From DAISIL01 sp036822015 (GTDB lineage Bacteria; Bacteroidota; Bacteroidia; Cytophagales; Bernardetiaceae), in the NCBI GenBank assembly GCA_036822015.1, contig DAISIL010000076.1:1-11979 (forward strand): a stretch of DNA of 11,979 bases. Reading direction: 5' to 3'. Position 1 is the stretch's first letter, and each line of letters begins with the position of its first letter. The notes under the pieces were generated by a model. The model was given only the letters and a program-made list of their open reading frames with translations, ran no database searches and had not been told where the DNA came from. Shown one piece after another: positions 1-7,399 of this stretch. A program made the translations under genes and the position numbers.

Positions 1-510
1 GTTCTCTATCTTGGACAGGGTGGACCGTGAAAGCCCCGCCTGCCGTGCCAAATCAACGGCCGCCTCTGTGTGTCCGGCCCTGCGCAAGACCCCTTCGCGC
101 TTGGCTTTGAGAGGGAAGACGTGTCCGGGCCGGCCCAGGTCTTCGGGTTTGGTGTTCGGATCGACGAGGGCGCGAATTGTTTTGGCCCGATCCGAAGCCG
201 AAATACCCGTCGTGCAGCCCTTTCCGATCAAGTCCACCGAAATCGTGAAGTTGGTCTCATGCAAAGCCGTACTTTTGCCGATCATCAGTTCTAATTCTAG
301 CTCTTCGCAACGCTCCTCCGTCAGGGGCGTACAGATCAGGCCGCGCCCTTGCGTAGCCATAAAGTTGATGATCTCGGGCGTGATGCACTCGGCTGCACAA
401 ATGAAATCGCCTTCATTTTCACGATCTTCATCATCGACGACAACGACGACTTTGCCCGCCGCGATGTCTTCCAACGCAGACTCAATCGAATCCAATTTGA
501 TGTTTTCCAT
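1..510 (-). CDS. ribB: 3,4-dihydroxy-2-butanone 4-phosphate synthase (partial, 3' end beyond window)
   Basis: RibB converts ribulose 5-phosphate to formate and 3,4-dihydroxy-2-butanone 4-phosphate, a precursor of riboflavin, in the cytoplasm. The frame is open from the ATG at 510 to the window edge (170 residues). Family signatures appear in order: DDEDRENEGD at residues 26-35 (acidic metal and substrate site), GLICTPLT near 57-64, TNFTISVDL near 86-94, TTGISASDR near 100-108, RPGHVFPL near 127-134 and GHTEA at 146-150. The ATG gives the normal family N-terminus. In many Bacteroidota RibB is fused to GTP cyclohydrolase II (RibA); the window ends before this can be seen. After residue 160 the expected PAGVxxE stretch, with its catalytic Glu, is absent. 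The residues seen instead are SRSTLSKIEN, which look like an XRE-type helix-turn-helix. The ribB assignment is firm; the C-terminus is anomalous. aspS is divergent across an 83-bp gap. Confidence 0.9.
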   Translation of the reverse strand, partial: MENIKLDSIESALEDIAAGKVVVVVDDEDRENEGDFICAAECITPEIINFMATQGRGLICTPLTEERCEELELELMIGKSTALHETNFTISVDLIGKGCTTGISASDRAKTIRALVDPNTKPEDLGRPGHVFPLKAKREGVLRRAGHTEAAVDLARQAGLSRSTLSKIEN

Positions 511-528
511 AGTACGATATAATACTCT

Positions 529-562
529 TTTGACAAAGAAAAGGTTTTTTCTATTACTTTTG
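529..562 (+). promoter_or_regulatory. Probable aspS promoter (Bacteroidota -33/-7 type)
   Basis: TACTTTTG at 555-562 matches the Bacteroidota -7 consensus TAnnTTTG. TTTG at 529-532, inside a TTGACA hexamer at 530-535, can serve as the -33 element. The spacing of 22 bp is slightly longer than the usual 19-21. The aspS ATG follows 31 nt downstream of the -7 element. This is a motif match only. The 83-bp ribB-aspS gap must also hold the ribB promoter, for which I see no clear match. Confidence 0.5.
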
Positions 563-593
563 CTCCCACAACACGACCAAAGCCAAAATTTAT

Positions 594-2345
594 ATGCTCC
601 GAACGCATACTTGCGGAGAACTTCGCCCCCAACATATCGGTACAACAGTTACGCTTTGCGGATGGGTACGCCGTCTCCGCGACAAAGGTAGCCTGATCTG
701 GATTGACTTACGGGATCGCTACGGCATCACCCAACTTTTTTTTGAAGAAGACAACACTTCCCCCGAAATGCTCCAACAGATCAGGAGCTTAGGACGCGAG
801 TTTGTCATCCAGGCCACCGGAACGGTCATCGAACGCGCCTCCAAAAACCCCGACCTGCCTACGGGCGAGATCGAGATTGAAGTGAGCCAACTGCAAGTCC
901 TTAATTCTGCCCAACTGCCGCCTTTCCTGATCGAAGACCAAACCGACGGCGGCGACGAACTCCGAATGCGCTACCGCTACCTGGATTTGCGACGCGCCTC
1001 TGTACAGCGCAATCTCGTCTTGCGCCACCAAACGGCTAAAGTTATCCGGCAGTACCTCGACGCACAGGGCTTTTTGGAGGTCGAAACGCCCGTCTTGATT
1101 AAGTCCACGCCCGAGGGGGCCCGCGATTTTGTCGTGCCTTCGCGGATGCACCCAGGCGAGTTTTATGCCCTGCCCCAGTCGCCCCAAACCTTCAAGCAGA
1201 TACTGATGGTCGCCGGCTTTGATCGTTACTTCCAGATTGTCAAGTGTTTTCGGGATGAAGACCTCCGCGCCGACCGCCAGCCCGAGTTCACCCAAATCGA
1301 CTGTGAGATGTCCTTCATCACCCAGGAAGACATCCTGCATACCTTTGAGGGACTAACCCGAGCCATCTTTGAGCAACTCCGCGGCCTGACCCTGCCTGAG
1401 TTCCCTCGGATGCGCTACGATGAGGCAATGCGTCTGTATGGCTCCGACAAACCCGATTTACGTTTTGGGATGCCCTTTGTCGAACTGACCGACCAGGCGA
1501 AAGGCAGGGGCTTTCCGGTTTTCGATCAAGCCGAAGCCGTGCTTGGTATCTGTGCCAGTGCTTGTGCCGACTACACCCGCAAGCAACTCGATGCCCTAAC
1601 GAAGTTTGTGCAGCAACCCCAGATTGGTGCCAAAGGTTTGGTGTACGTTAAGTGCAATGCCGACGGCGGTTTTAAGTCTTCGGTAGATAAGTTTTTTGAT
1701 GCCGAGGCACTTCAAGCCTGGGCACAAGCCATGCAAGCCCAGCCCGGCGACCTGCTCCTGATTCTGGCTGGCGACCTCAATCGTACCCGTAAAGCCCTGT
1801 CAGAGTTGCGCTTACACATGGGCAATGCCCTCGGCTTGCGCGATAAGAACCAGTTTGCGCCCTTGTGGGTGATCGACTTTCCCGTCTTTGAGTGGGACGA
1901 AGAAACGCAGCGGTTTTATGCCATGCACCATCCCTTTACGGCACCCAAGCCCGAAGACCGCGACCGCATCGAAAGCCATCCGGCAGAGATCCGCGCTGAT
2001 GCTTACGATTTGGTTATCAATGGTGTAGAAATTGGTGGTGGCTCCATTCGTATCCATGATGAGGCCTTGCAGCAACGGATGTTTCGTGCTTTGGGCTTCA
2101 CGGAGGAGGAGGCCCAGGCGCAGTTTGGCTTCTTGATGGAGGCTTTCCGCTATGGCGCACCGCCACATGGTGGCATCGCTTTTGGCTTTGATCGTTTGTG
2201 CGCCCTCCTTGGCGGCGTGGATTCGATTCGTGATTTTATTGCGTTCCCCAAAAACAACGCCGGCCGTGATGTGATGATCGACGCGCCTAGCCCCATCGCC
2301 CCCGAGCAGATGGCAGAACTGGGTTTGTCGGCTAGACCTTTGTAG
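594..2345 (+). CDS. aspS: Aspartyl-tRNA synthetase
   Basis: This class II aminoacyl-tRNA synthetase charges tRNA-Asp with aspartate in the cytoplasm. At 583 residues it has the full bacterial-type length. An OB-fold anticodon-binding domain occupies about residues 1-105 (GWVRRLRDKG near 24-32). The catalytic core follows, with the YLDLRR segment near 129-134, QSPQ near 195-198, motif 2 starting FRDEDLRADRQPEF at 219-232, and motif 3 GIAFGFDRL at 527-535. The region at about 290-415 corresponds to the GAD insertion typical of bacterial AspRS. The chosen ATG at 594 gives the normal start MLRTHTCGELR. No clear Shine-Dalgarno precedes it, as is common in Bacteroidota. The gene stands alone, divergent from ribB and convergent with rmlA across 13 bp. 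Nothing in the sequence separates a tRNA-Asp-specific enzyme from a relaxed Asp/Asn type. Confidence 0.98.
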   Translation: MLRTHTCGELRPQHIGTTVTLCGWVRRLRDKGSLIWIDLRDRYGITQLFFEEDNTSPEMLQQIRSLGREFVIQATGTVIERASKNPDLPTGEIEIEVSQLQVLNSAQLPPFLIEDQTDGGDELRMRYRYLDLRRASVQRNLVLRHQTAKVIRQYLDAQGFLEVETPVLIKSTPEGARDFVVPSRMHPGEFYALPQSPQTFKQILMVAGFDRYFQIVKCFRDEDLRADRQPEFTQIDCEMSFITQEDILHTFEGLTRAIFEQLRGLTLPEFPRMRYDEAMRLYGSDKPDLRFGMPFVELTDQAKGRGFPVFDQAEAVLGICASACADYTRKQLDALTKFVQQPQIGAKGLVYVKCNADGGFKSSVDKFFDAEALQAWAQAMQAQPGDLLLILAGDLNRTRKALSELRLHMGNALGLRDKNQFAPLWVIDFPVFEWDEETQRFYAMHHPFTAPKPEDRDRIESHPAEIRADAYDLVINGVEIGGGSIRIHDEALQQRMFRALGFTEEEAQAQFGFLMEAFRYGAPPHGGIAFGFDRLCALLGGVDSIRDFIAFPKNNAGRDVMIDAPSPIAPEQMAELGLSARPL

Positions 2346-2358
2346 TCCTTGTAATTGA

Positions 2359-3222
2359 TTATTTTTGAATCATTCGTAGCAGATATTTGCCATAGCCACT
2401 CTTTTCGAGTGGCTTAGCCAGGGCTTCTAGCTCGGCGGCACTGATGTATCCCATCCGATAGGCGACCTCTTCGATGCAGCCAATCTTAGTGCCTTGTCGC
2501 TTTTCGATCACGCGCACAAACTCCGAGGCATCCGAAAGCGAATCAAAAGTACCGGTATCCAGCCAGGCGGTTCCTCGGTTGAGGATGCCCACTTGCAATT
2601 TTCCTTCGGCGAGGTAATGTTTGTTTATGTCTGTGATTTCGTACTCTCCCCGAGCAGAGGGTTGGATATTTTGAGCGATTTCCAAAACGCTGTTATCGTA
2701 AAAGTACAATCCAGGGACGGCGTAGTTGGAGCGCGGCTGGCTGGGCTTTTCTTCGATGGAGATGGCCCGCTGCTGTTCATCAAAGCTCACAACGCCGTAT
2801 CTTTCAGGGTCTTGTACCTGATAGGCAAAGATCATCGCTCCGTTGATATGGGTTGCTGACTGGAGCAACTGACTTAACCCTGTGCCATGAAAGATGTTAT
2901 CGCCCAGGATAAGTGCTACTTTATCTTGCCCCACAAATTCCCGCCCGATCACGAAGGCCTGTGCCAGCCCGTTCGGTACTTCTTGCACGGCATACGAGAA
3001 AGCGCAGCCCAGCTCTGCCCCGTCGCCCAATAGGCGGACAAATTGCGGGTTGTCTTCGGGTGTCGTGATGATGAGAATATCCCGAATGCCGGCCAGCATG
3101 AGCATAGAGAGTGGGTAATAGATCATGGGCTTGTCGTACACAGGCACGAGTTGCTTCGAGATGCCTTTCGTGATCGGGTAGAGGCGCGTGCCGGAGCCTC
3201 CGGCTAAGATGATTCCTTTCAT
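2359..3222 (-). CDS. rmlA: Glucose-1-phosphate thymidylyltransferase (dTDP-glucose pyrophosphorylase)
   Basis: RmlA (also called RfbA) joins dTTP and glucose 1-phosphate to form dTDP-glucose and pyrophosphate. This is the first step toward dTDP-rhamnose and related sugars of surface polysaccharides. The 287 residues match the usual 285-300. Visible signatures are the nucleotide loop GGSGTRLYP at 8-16 with Lys23 downstream, DKPMIYYPLS at 30-39, LGDNIF at 106-111 with the metal-binding Asp108, EEKP at 157-160, the GEYEITDIN segment near 192-200 and WLDTGT near 220-225. The start lies 3 bp after the stop of the MBOAT gene, so the two are probably co-transcribed and perhaps translationally coupled. 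The usual partners rmlB, rmlC and rmlD are not in the window; they may lie elsewhere. Confidence 0.96.
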   Translation of the reverse strand: MKGIILAGGSGTRLYPITKGISKQLVPVYDKPMIYYPLSMLMLAGIRDILIITTPEDNPQFVRLLGDGAELGCAFSYAVQEVPNGLAQAFVIGREFVGQDKVALILGDNIFHGTGLSQLLQSATHINGAMIFAYQVQDPERYGVVSFDEQQRAISIEEKPSQPRSNYAVPGLYFYDNSVLEIAQNIQPSARGEYEITDINKHYLAEGKLQVGILNRGTAWLDTGTFDSLSDASEFVRVIEKRQGTKIGCIEEVAYRMGYISAAELEALAKPLEKSGYGKYLLRMIQK

Positions 3223-3225
3223 TTT

Positions 3226-4731
3226 TTAAAAAGCAAAATAGATGAATGGGGTGGTTTCGATCTGAAACATAAGCAAAAGAATGAGCGTAATGGCGAGGGC
3301 TTTGGCAAAGTCGGGGAGTTCGGCAAAGGTAGCTTCGCCGTAGTCTTTCCAGGATTGTGGGAGCCAATGCAAAACAAAACCGAGCAGCATGACGGCGTAA
3401 ATATCCGAATAGCCCGCCGTGATCGTAGCGATCTGATCGAAGCGGAAGTTGGTGCCGATCTGGGCAAGGATGTCGCCGACGGCTTGTAGCGAGCTTGCCC
3501 TGAAAAATATCCAGCAAAAAGCCACAAAATGAAACGTAACAAAAATTGATACGATACGAGAGAAGGTGCTGTTGGTTGTAGCTGTCTTTTGTTGGGGGAT
3601 CGTTTCCTTCCAAATTTTGTGAATAGCTAGTGCCACGCCATGTAAAGCCCCCCAGATGACAAATCGCCAGGCGGCCCCGTGCCAAAGTCCGCCCAGGAGC
3701 ATCGTAAGGGCAAGGTTGATGTAGGTGCGCATACGCCCTTGGCGGTTGCCGCCCAGGGGGATGTAGAGGTAGTCGCGGAGCCAGGAGGAGAGCGAAATAT
3801 GCCAGCGTCGCCAGAAATCTGTGATGCTGATTGCCTTGTAGGGAGAGTTGAAGTTGAGCGGCAAACGAAAGCCGAGCAGCAGGGCTACGCCAATGGCTAC
3901 ATCGGTATAGCCCGAAAAGTCGCAGTAGATTTGGAGGCTGTACCCATAGACAGCCATCAGGTTTTCAAAGCCGGTGTATTTGAGCGGCTCCCCAAAGACG
4001 CGATCGACGTAGTTGCCGGAAATGTAATCCGAAATCAACATTTTCTTGATTAAGCCACTCAAAATCAAAAATATAGCATGGTTGAATGTCGTGGTATCAA
4101 GGCGGTAGGGCTTTCGGATTTGACCCACAAACTCGGAGGCCCGAACGATGGGGCCGGCTACAAGTTGGGGGAAAAAGCTGACGTAAAAGCCAAAGTCGAT
4201 CAGGCTTGCGACGGGTTCGATGCGTCGCCGATAAATATCGACGGAGTAGCTGATGGTCTGGAAAGTAAAAAAGGAAATACCGACAGGGAGGATGATACTT
4301 TGTGCTGGGAGATCGGTTTGTAAGACAAAGTTGAGGGCTTGTGTCAGGTAGTCGGCGGGTGGGATTTGGCTGCCCGTAAGTTCGTTGATCGTCTCGACAA
4401 AAAAGAAGGTGTATTTGAAATACGCCAGCACGCTTAGATTGATGACTACGCTTAGCGTTACGAGAAACTTACGTTGTTTGGGATCTTGGTTACGAAAAAT
4501 AGCCCATCCAATGTAATAATCTATGAGCGTCGAAAAAATCAGCAAAAAGAAAAACCAACCGCTTGATAAGTAATAGAAGTATAAACTGAACACAAACAAA
4601 AACGCATTGCGCCAGCTCGCCTGGTGGTGGATAAACTGATACACCAACAAGACACCCGCAAACAGCAACCAAAACAAGAGGTGCGTAAACAGGAGCGGGT
4701 CTTCGGGGATGTATTGGAAGGCAGAAAACAT
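3226..4731 (-). CDS. MBOAT-family membrane O-acyltransferase (AlgI/PatA/DltB-like)
   Basis: MBOAT proteins of this type sit in the inner membrane and move acyl groups, usually acetyl, across it for O-acylation of exported polysaccharide, peptidoglycan or teichoic acid. The protein has 501 residues with about ten or more hydrophobic segments. Family motifs are clear: LPVGISFFTFQTISY near 148-162, YCDFSGYTDVAIG near 269-281, TDFWRRWHISLSSWLRD at 304-320 with His311, YIPLGG near 323-328, and GLWHGAAW at 348-355, whose His351 is the conserved catalytic histidine. The end, FIYFAF, also resembles AlgI relatives. Such genes usually sit beside an SGNH/AlgJ-like acetyl-transfer partner; none is here. 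Downstream is rmlA (3 bp gap); upstream is an exported protease (33 bp gap). The substrate cannot be read from the sequence, but polysaccharide O-acetylation is the most likely role. Confidence 0.93.
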   Translation of the reverse strand: MFSAFQYIPEDPLLFTHLLFWLLFAGVLLVYQFIHHQASWRNAFLFVFSLYFYYLSSGWFFFLLIFSTLIDYYIGWAIFRNQDPKQRKFLVTLSVVINLSVLAYFKYTFFFVETINELTGSQIPPADYLTQALNFVLQTDLPAQSIILPVGISFFTFQTISYSVDIYRRRIEPVASLIDFGFYVSFFPQLVAGPIVRASEFVGQIRKPYRLDTTTFNHAIFLILSGLIKKMLISDYISGNYVDRVFGEPLKYTGFENLMAVYGYSLQIYCDFSGYTDVAIGVALLLGFRLPLNFNSPYKAISITDFWRRWHISLSSWLRDYLYIPLGGNRQGRMRTYINLALTMLLGGLWHGAAWRFVIWGALHGVALAIHKIWKETIPQQKTATTNSTFSRIVSIFVTFHFVAFCWIFFRASSLQAVGDILAQIGTNFRFDQIATITAGYSDIYAVMLLGFVLHWLPQSWKDYGEATFAELPDFAKALAITLILLLMFQIETTPFIYFAF

Positions 4732-4736
4732 CAGCG

Positions 4737-4744
4737 CAAATGTA
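4737..4744 (-). promoter_or_regulatory. Possible -7 element directly before the MBOAT gene
   Basis: Read on the minus strand this is TACATTTG, an exact match to the Bacteroidota -7 consensus TAnnTTTG. It lies in the 33-bp gap between the protease stop and the MBOAT ATG, only 5 nt before the ATG. No TTTG is seen at the expected -33 distance. If used, transcription would start at or very close to the start codon. An 8-bp motif with two free positions can occur by chance. Confidence 0.25.
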
Positions 4745-4764
4745 GCAAAAAGGCAGTAATGCCC

Positions 4765-6375
4765 CTAGCGGATGTACAAACGAAACGTGCCTTGTTGTTG
4801 GCTTTGTTGGCTTTGGAGGCGGAGCAGATACATCCCCGTGGGTAGTGCCGGCGGGAGCGCAAAGCGGAGGTCGTCGTCGGAGGCGCGTACCGCTACGGGT
4901 GCTTGCATGGCTTGCCCGAGGGAATTAAATAGCTGAATAATAAAATCTTTGCCTTGTTGCTGGTCGCTCCAACGGATGTTTACTTGTCCATTTTGGGGTG
5001 GGTTGGGAAAGACATGCACGCCCGTGAGCGCGTCGGGCAAACCCAGGACGGCGTAGGCATTGGCGCGTTCAAAGTGAGGAATGCCGTAGCCGAGTTTTTC
5101 GTCAGGTTCAAAGAACTGATCGCCCGATCGGCGGATAGCCTCAATGATTTCCATGTAATTTCTTTCGGGATTGGCCTGCCAAAGTCCTGTAGCCAGGGCG
5201 GCGATGAGCGGGGCGGCAAAGGATGTTCCGCTACTGAAAGTTACCTGATCGGAGGCTGCCCAAACGGCCGTCCCGACACCAATGGCGGCTACGTCGGGCT
5301 TGACGCGACCGTTTTGGACAAAACCTTCGGAGGAAAAGGGAGCGGGAACGCGGTTTAAGTCCACGGCGGCTACGGAAAGGATCGAATCAGCATCGGCAGG
5401 AAAGGTGAGTTTTTGCCAGGGGCGGTTGCCGTAGTTGCCCGCACTCGTAACGACGATCATGCCCGTTCGTGCGGCAGCGGCGGCGGCTTGTGTAACAAGG
5501 GCGGTTTTGCCGTCGAGATCGTCGGGGGTGTAGTTGTAGTTCGGGTTATCGAAGTCGCTGTATCCCAACGAACTAATGATGACATCTACGCCGAGGCTAT
5601 CGGCGCGTTCGGCTGCAATGAGCCAGTAGGCTTCTTCTACTCTGGATTCGCTGCGCTCGTCTTCGGTCGTAAAAAGGTGGTAAGTTGCCGCGTGCGCCCC
5701 CCCAACGAGTGTGCCGGGCAGGTAAGCTGCCATCGCCGAAAGTACGCGCTGCCCGTGGCTACCTCCCTTGAATACGTTTTCCTCGCCGCGCACAAAATCG
5801 TAGGTTTGTCCCAGGCGCAGGCGCCCAAAAACGGACATCTCCGGGATGCGTCCAAAGCCCGCGTCCATCACGGCCACGTGCATCCCGTTGCCATCCAGTC
5901 CGGCGGCGTTCATCTGGTCGATTCCCAACATGGCGTTTTGGCGTTGGGCATCTCCGTAGTCTTCATCACTGATGGATAGATCAGCAGCCAGATGACTAAA
6001 CGCATCACAAGGCATCGAAAAATGAAAGGATATTTGCCCGCCCGAAGCCACAAAAGGCAAAGCCCGGACGCGCTCTAGCGTCGCTGAATCGGCCGTGATG
6101 ATCGCGCCGTTGAGCCAGCGGGTAGTGTAGCGTACCGCTGCGCCGGCGTTGCGTACCTGCGCGACATAGCTCGGGCTTACGGGTAAGTCGCTTGCCTGTA
6201 GGCTGATGCCTTGCCGCTCCCTACGGCTCAAAGCCCGCGCACTCAAAAACTCGCTCGGGCGGTTGAGGGAAAAACTGTTGTTGTTCTTGTCCGTGAAATA
6301 GATCAAATGTGTATCTTGCCCCAAAACAGCTACGGACAACCCAATCAAGCACAAAATAGCGAACCAGCGCATCAT
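4765..6375 (-). CDS. Secreted S8 (subtilisin-like) serine protease with T9SS C-terminal sorting domain
   Basis: This is an exported endopeptidase of 536 residues. A signal peptide covers about residues 1-19 (hydrophobic FAILCLIGLSVAVLG, cleavage probably near Gln20). An N-terminal pro-region at about 20-115 has the pattern seen in Bacteroidota subtilases (FLSARALSRRERQGI near 43-57, then WLNG). The catalytic triad is complete: Asp171 in MDAGFG, His207 in GGSHGQR and Ser385 in SSGTSFAAP, with the oxyanion residue Asn314 in SAGNYG. The last ~85 residues form a type A T9SS sorting domain, with VFPNPP near 454-459, FNSLGQ near 483-488 and GMYLLRL near 514-520, and end in FRLYIR. Known biology of such domains predicts export through the outer membrane and release or attachment to surface glycolipid. 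The MBOAT and rmlA genes follow in the same direction. The ATG at 6375 gives MMRW; the second Met is equally possible. Confidence 0.95.
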   Translation of the reverse strand: MMRWFAILCLIGLSVAVLGQDTHLIYFTDKNNNSFSLNRPSEFLSARALSRRERQGISLQASDLPVSPSYVAQVRNAGAAVRYTTRWLNGAIITADSATLERVRALPFVASGGQISFHFSMPCDAFSHLAADLSISDEDYGDAQRQNAMLGIDQMNAAGLDGNGMHVAVMDAGFGRIPEMSVFGRLRLGQTYDFVRGEENVFKGGSHGQRVLSAMAAYLPGTLVGGAHAATYHLFTTEDERSESRVEEAYWLIAAERADSLGVDVIISSLGYSDFDNPNYNYTPDDLDGKTALVTQAAAAAARTGMIVVTSAGNYGNRPWQKLTFPADADSILSVAAVDLNRVPAPFSSEGFVQNGRVKPDVAAIGVGTAVWAASDQVTFSSGTSFAAPLIAALATGLWQANPERNYMEIIEAIRRSGDQFFEPDEKLGYGIPHFERANAYAVLGLPDALTGVHVFPNPPQNGQVNIRWSDQQQGKDFIIQLFNSLGQAMQAPVAVRASDDDLRFALPPALPTGMYLLRLQSQQSQQQGTFRLYIR

Positions 6376-6406
6376 TTTTTCTTTGTTTTTTTGAGGGATA
6401 AGGCAT

Positions 6407-6414
6407 CAAAAGTA
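6407..6414 (-). promoter_or_regulatory. Possible -7 element for the S8 protease gene
   Basis: On the minus strand this reads TACTTTTG, an exact match to the Bacteroidota consensus TAnnTTTG. It lies 31 nt before the protease ATG in the 105-bp gap shared with the divergent ion-channel gene. No TTTG at the right -33 distance is evident. The same gap holds TTTG at 6422-6425 on the plus strand, which could be a -33 element for the channel gene, but no matching -7 element is seen there. Confidence 0.4.
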
Positions 6415-6480
6415 AATAAAGTTTGGCAAAAAGGGCGTGGTGCGCGGGCTAAAAAACATCCATTAACACCTGTAACGCCT

Positions 6481-7323
6481 ATGCGCCTACACAAAAACTT
6501 TAAAAACGAACTGTACCGCATCATTTTTGGTATCGATACCCCTGCCGGGCAACTCTTCGATATTGTCCTGCTGATCTCTATTTTGTTGAGTGTCTTGCTG
6601 GTGCTGCTTGAAAGTGTAACCGACTACAGGAACAGATACACGGAGTGGTTTTATTATGCGGAGTGGTTGTTTAGCTTGTTTTTTTTGGTGGAATACCTGC
6701 TGCGCGTTTATTGCTTTCCCAAAACGTGGCGGTACGCGCTTAGCTTTTGGGGGGTGGTAGATTTGTTGGCGACTTTGCCGATACTGGTGTTGTTTTTTGC
6801 GGTGGATATGCAGTATTTGTTCAGCATTCGTTTGCTTCGCTTGATGCGGGTGTTTCGGGTGCTGCGTTTGGGACGGCATTTTTTGGCGGCTCAAAATCTG
6901 GGTCGTGCGTTGCGGTCGAGTTCGTATAAGATTTCGGTGTTTGTTCTCGGGGTAGTTATGCTGGTGGTCATTTTGGGGAGCCTTATGTATGTCATTGAGG
7001 GTAAGCAGAATGGATTCAATAGCATTCCTAAATCCATCTATTGGGCCATCATCACGATCACGACGGTAGGTTACGGCGACATCGTTCCACAGACAGACAT
7101 GGGAAAGTTTGTTGCCTCCTTGATTATGCTTCTGGGGTATGGTATCATCGCCGTCCCGACGGGCATTATCACCCACGAGATCGCCCGAGAGCAGCAAGCC
7201 AACCAAATCAAAAACTGTCCGCGTTGCGGGCATCCAGAGCAAAATCCCCGTGCTAACTTTTGCAGCCATTGCGGACGCACACTGGGGCAGGACCCGGCGC
7301 AGCTTCGGCTCTTCGATGATTGA
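6481..7323 (+). CDS. Voltage-gated potassium-channel-like ion transporter with C-terminal zinc ribbon
   Basis: This inner-membrane protein of 280 residues has the six-helix voltage-gated cation channel plan. S1 lies at about 25-44, with S2 and S3 at about 57-76 and 87-108. The S4 voltage sensor carries arginines at every third position (117, 120, 123, 126, 129). S5 is at about 151-171, then a pore loop with the potassium selectivity filter TVGYGD at 195-200, then S6 at about 210-230. The tail carries two cysteine pairs, CPRCG at 246-250 and CSHCG at 261-265, which form a probable zinc ribbon. The frame is open upstream to about 6211 over the antisense protease gene, but the ATG at 6481 gives a normal N-terminus (MRLHKNF) and leaves a 105-bp divergent intergenic region, so it is preferred. 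A role in potassium flux or membrane potential is inferred from the family. Confidence 0.93.
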   Translation: MRLHKNFKNELYRIIFGIDTPAGQLFDIVLLISILLSVLLVLLESVTDYRNRYTEWFYYAEWLFSLFFLVEYLLRVYCFPKTWRYALSFWGVVDLLATLPILVLFFAVDMQYLFSIRLLRLMRVFRVLRLGRHFLAAQNLGRALRSSSYKISVFVLGVVMLVVILGSLMYVIEGKQNGFNSIPKSIYWAIITITTVGYGDIVPQTDMGKFVASLIMLLGYGIIAVPTGIITHEIAREQQANQIKNCPRCGHPEQNPRANFCSHCGRTLGQDPAQLRLFDD

Positions 7324-7368
7324 TCTTGTTAATTTTGTCTAAAGCAATCATCACGTATATTTTTTCAC

Positions 7369-7376
7369 TACCTTTG
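7369..7376 (+). promoter_or_regulatory. Probable -7 promoter element for the TPR gene
   Basis: TACCTTTG matches the Bacteroidota -7 consensus TAnnTTTG exactly. It lies 23 nt before the ATG at 7400, in the 76-bp gap after the channel gene. The nearest TTTG upstream (7334-7337) is too far away for a standard -33 element. The motif implies that the TPR gene is transcribed separately from the channel gene, with a leader of about 15-20 nt. The rest of the gap shows nothing else recognisable. Confidence 0.5.
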
Positions 7377-7399
7377 CAGACGCAAAAAAATATTGAGGT

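Noticed and set aside
11..691. Long plus-strand open frame over the ribB-aspS junction
   Set aside because: It runs antisense to the well-supported ribB gene, crosses the promoter region and enters aspS out of frame. The translation has no recognisable family signature.
2354..2374. Small AT-rich inverted repeat between aspS and rmlA considered as a bidirectional terminator
   Set aside because: The stem is only about 5 bp, nearly all A-T, and extends into rmlA coding sequence. It is too weak to call.
3222..3686. Alternative minus-strand frames over the MBOAT 3' end and rmlA 5' end suggesting a frameshifted gene
   Set aside because: Both the MBOAT and rmlA frames are intact and end or start at the expected residues, so these are shadow frames.
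5413..5979. 188-codon plus-strand open frame inside the S8 protease gene
   Set aside because: It is antisense to the catalytic domain of the protease, a GC-rich shadow frame with no motif.
6211..6480. Upstream extension of the channel reading frame
   Set aside because: It would overlap the 5' end of the divergent protease gene and cross its promoter. The ATG at 6481 gives the expected channel N-terminus.
6487..7269. 260-codon minus-strand open frame opposite the ion-channel gene
   Set aside because: The opposite strand encodes a clear voltage-gated channel. This frame is rich in Gln, His and Lys and has no domain.
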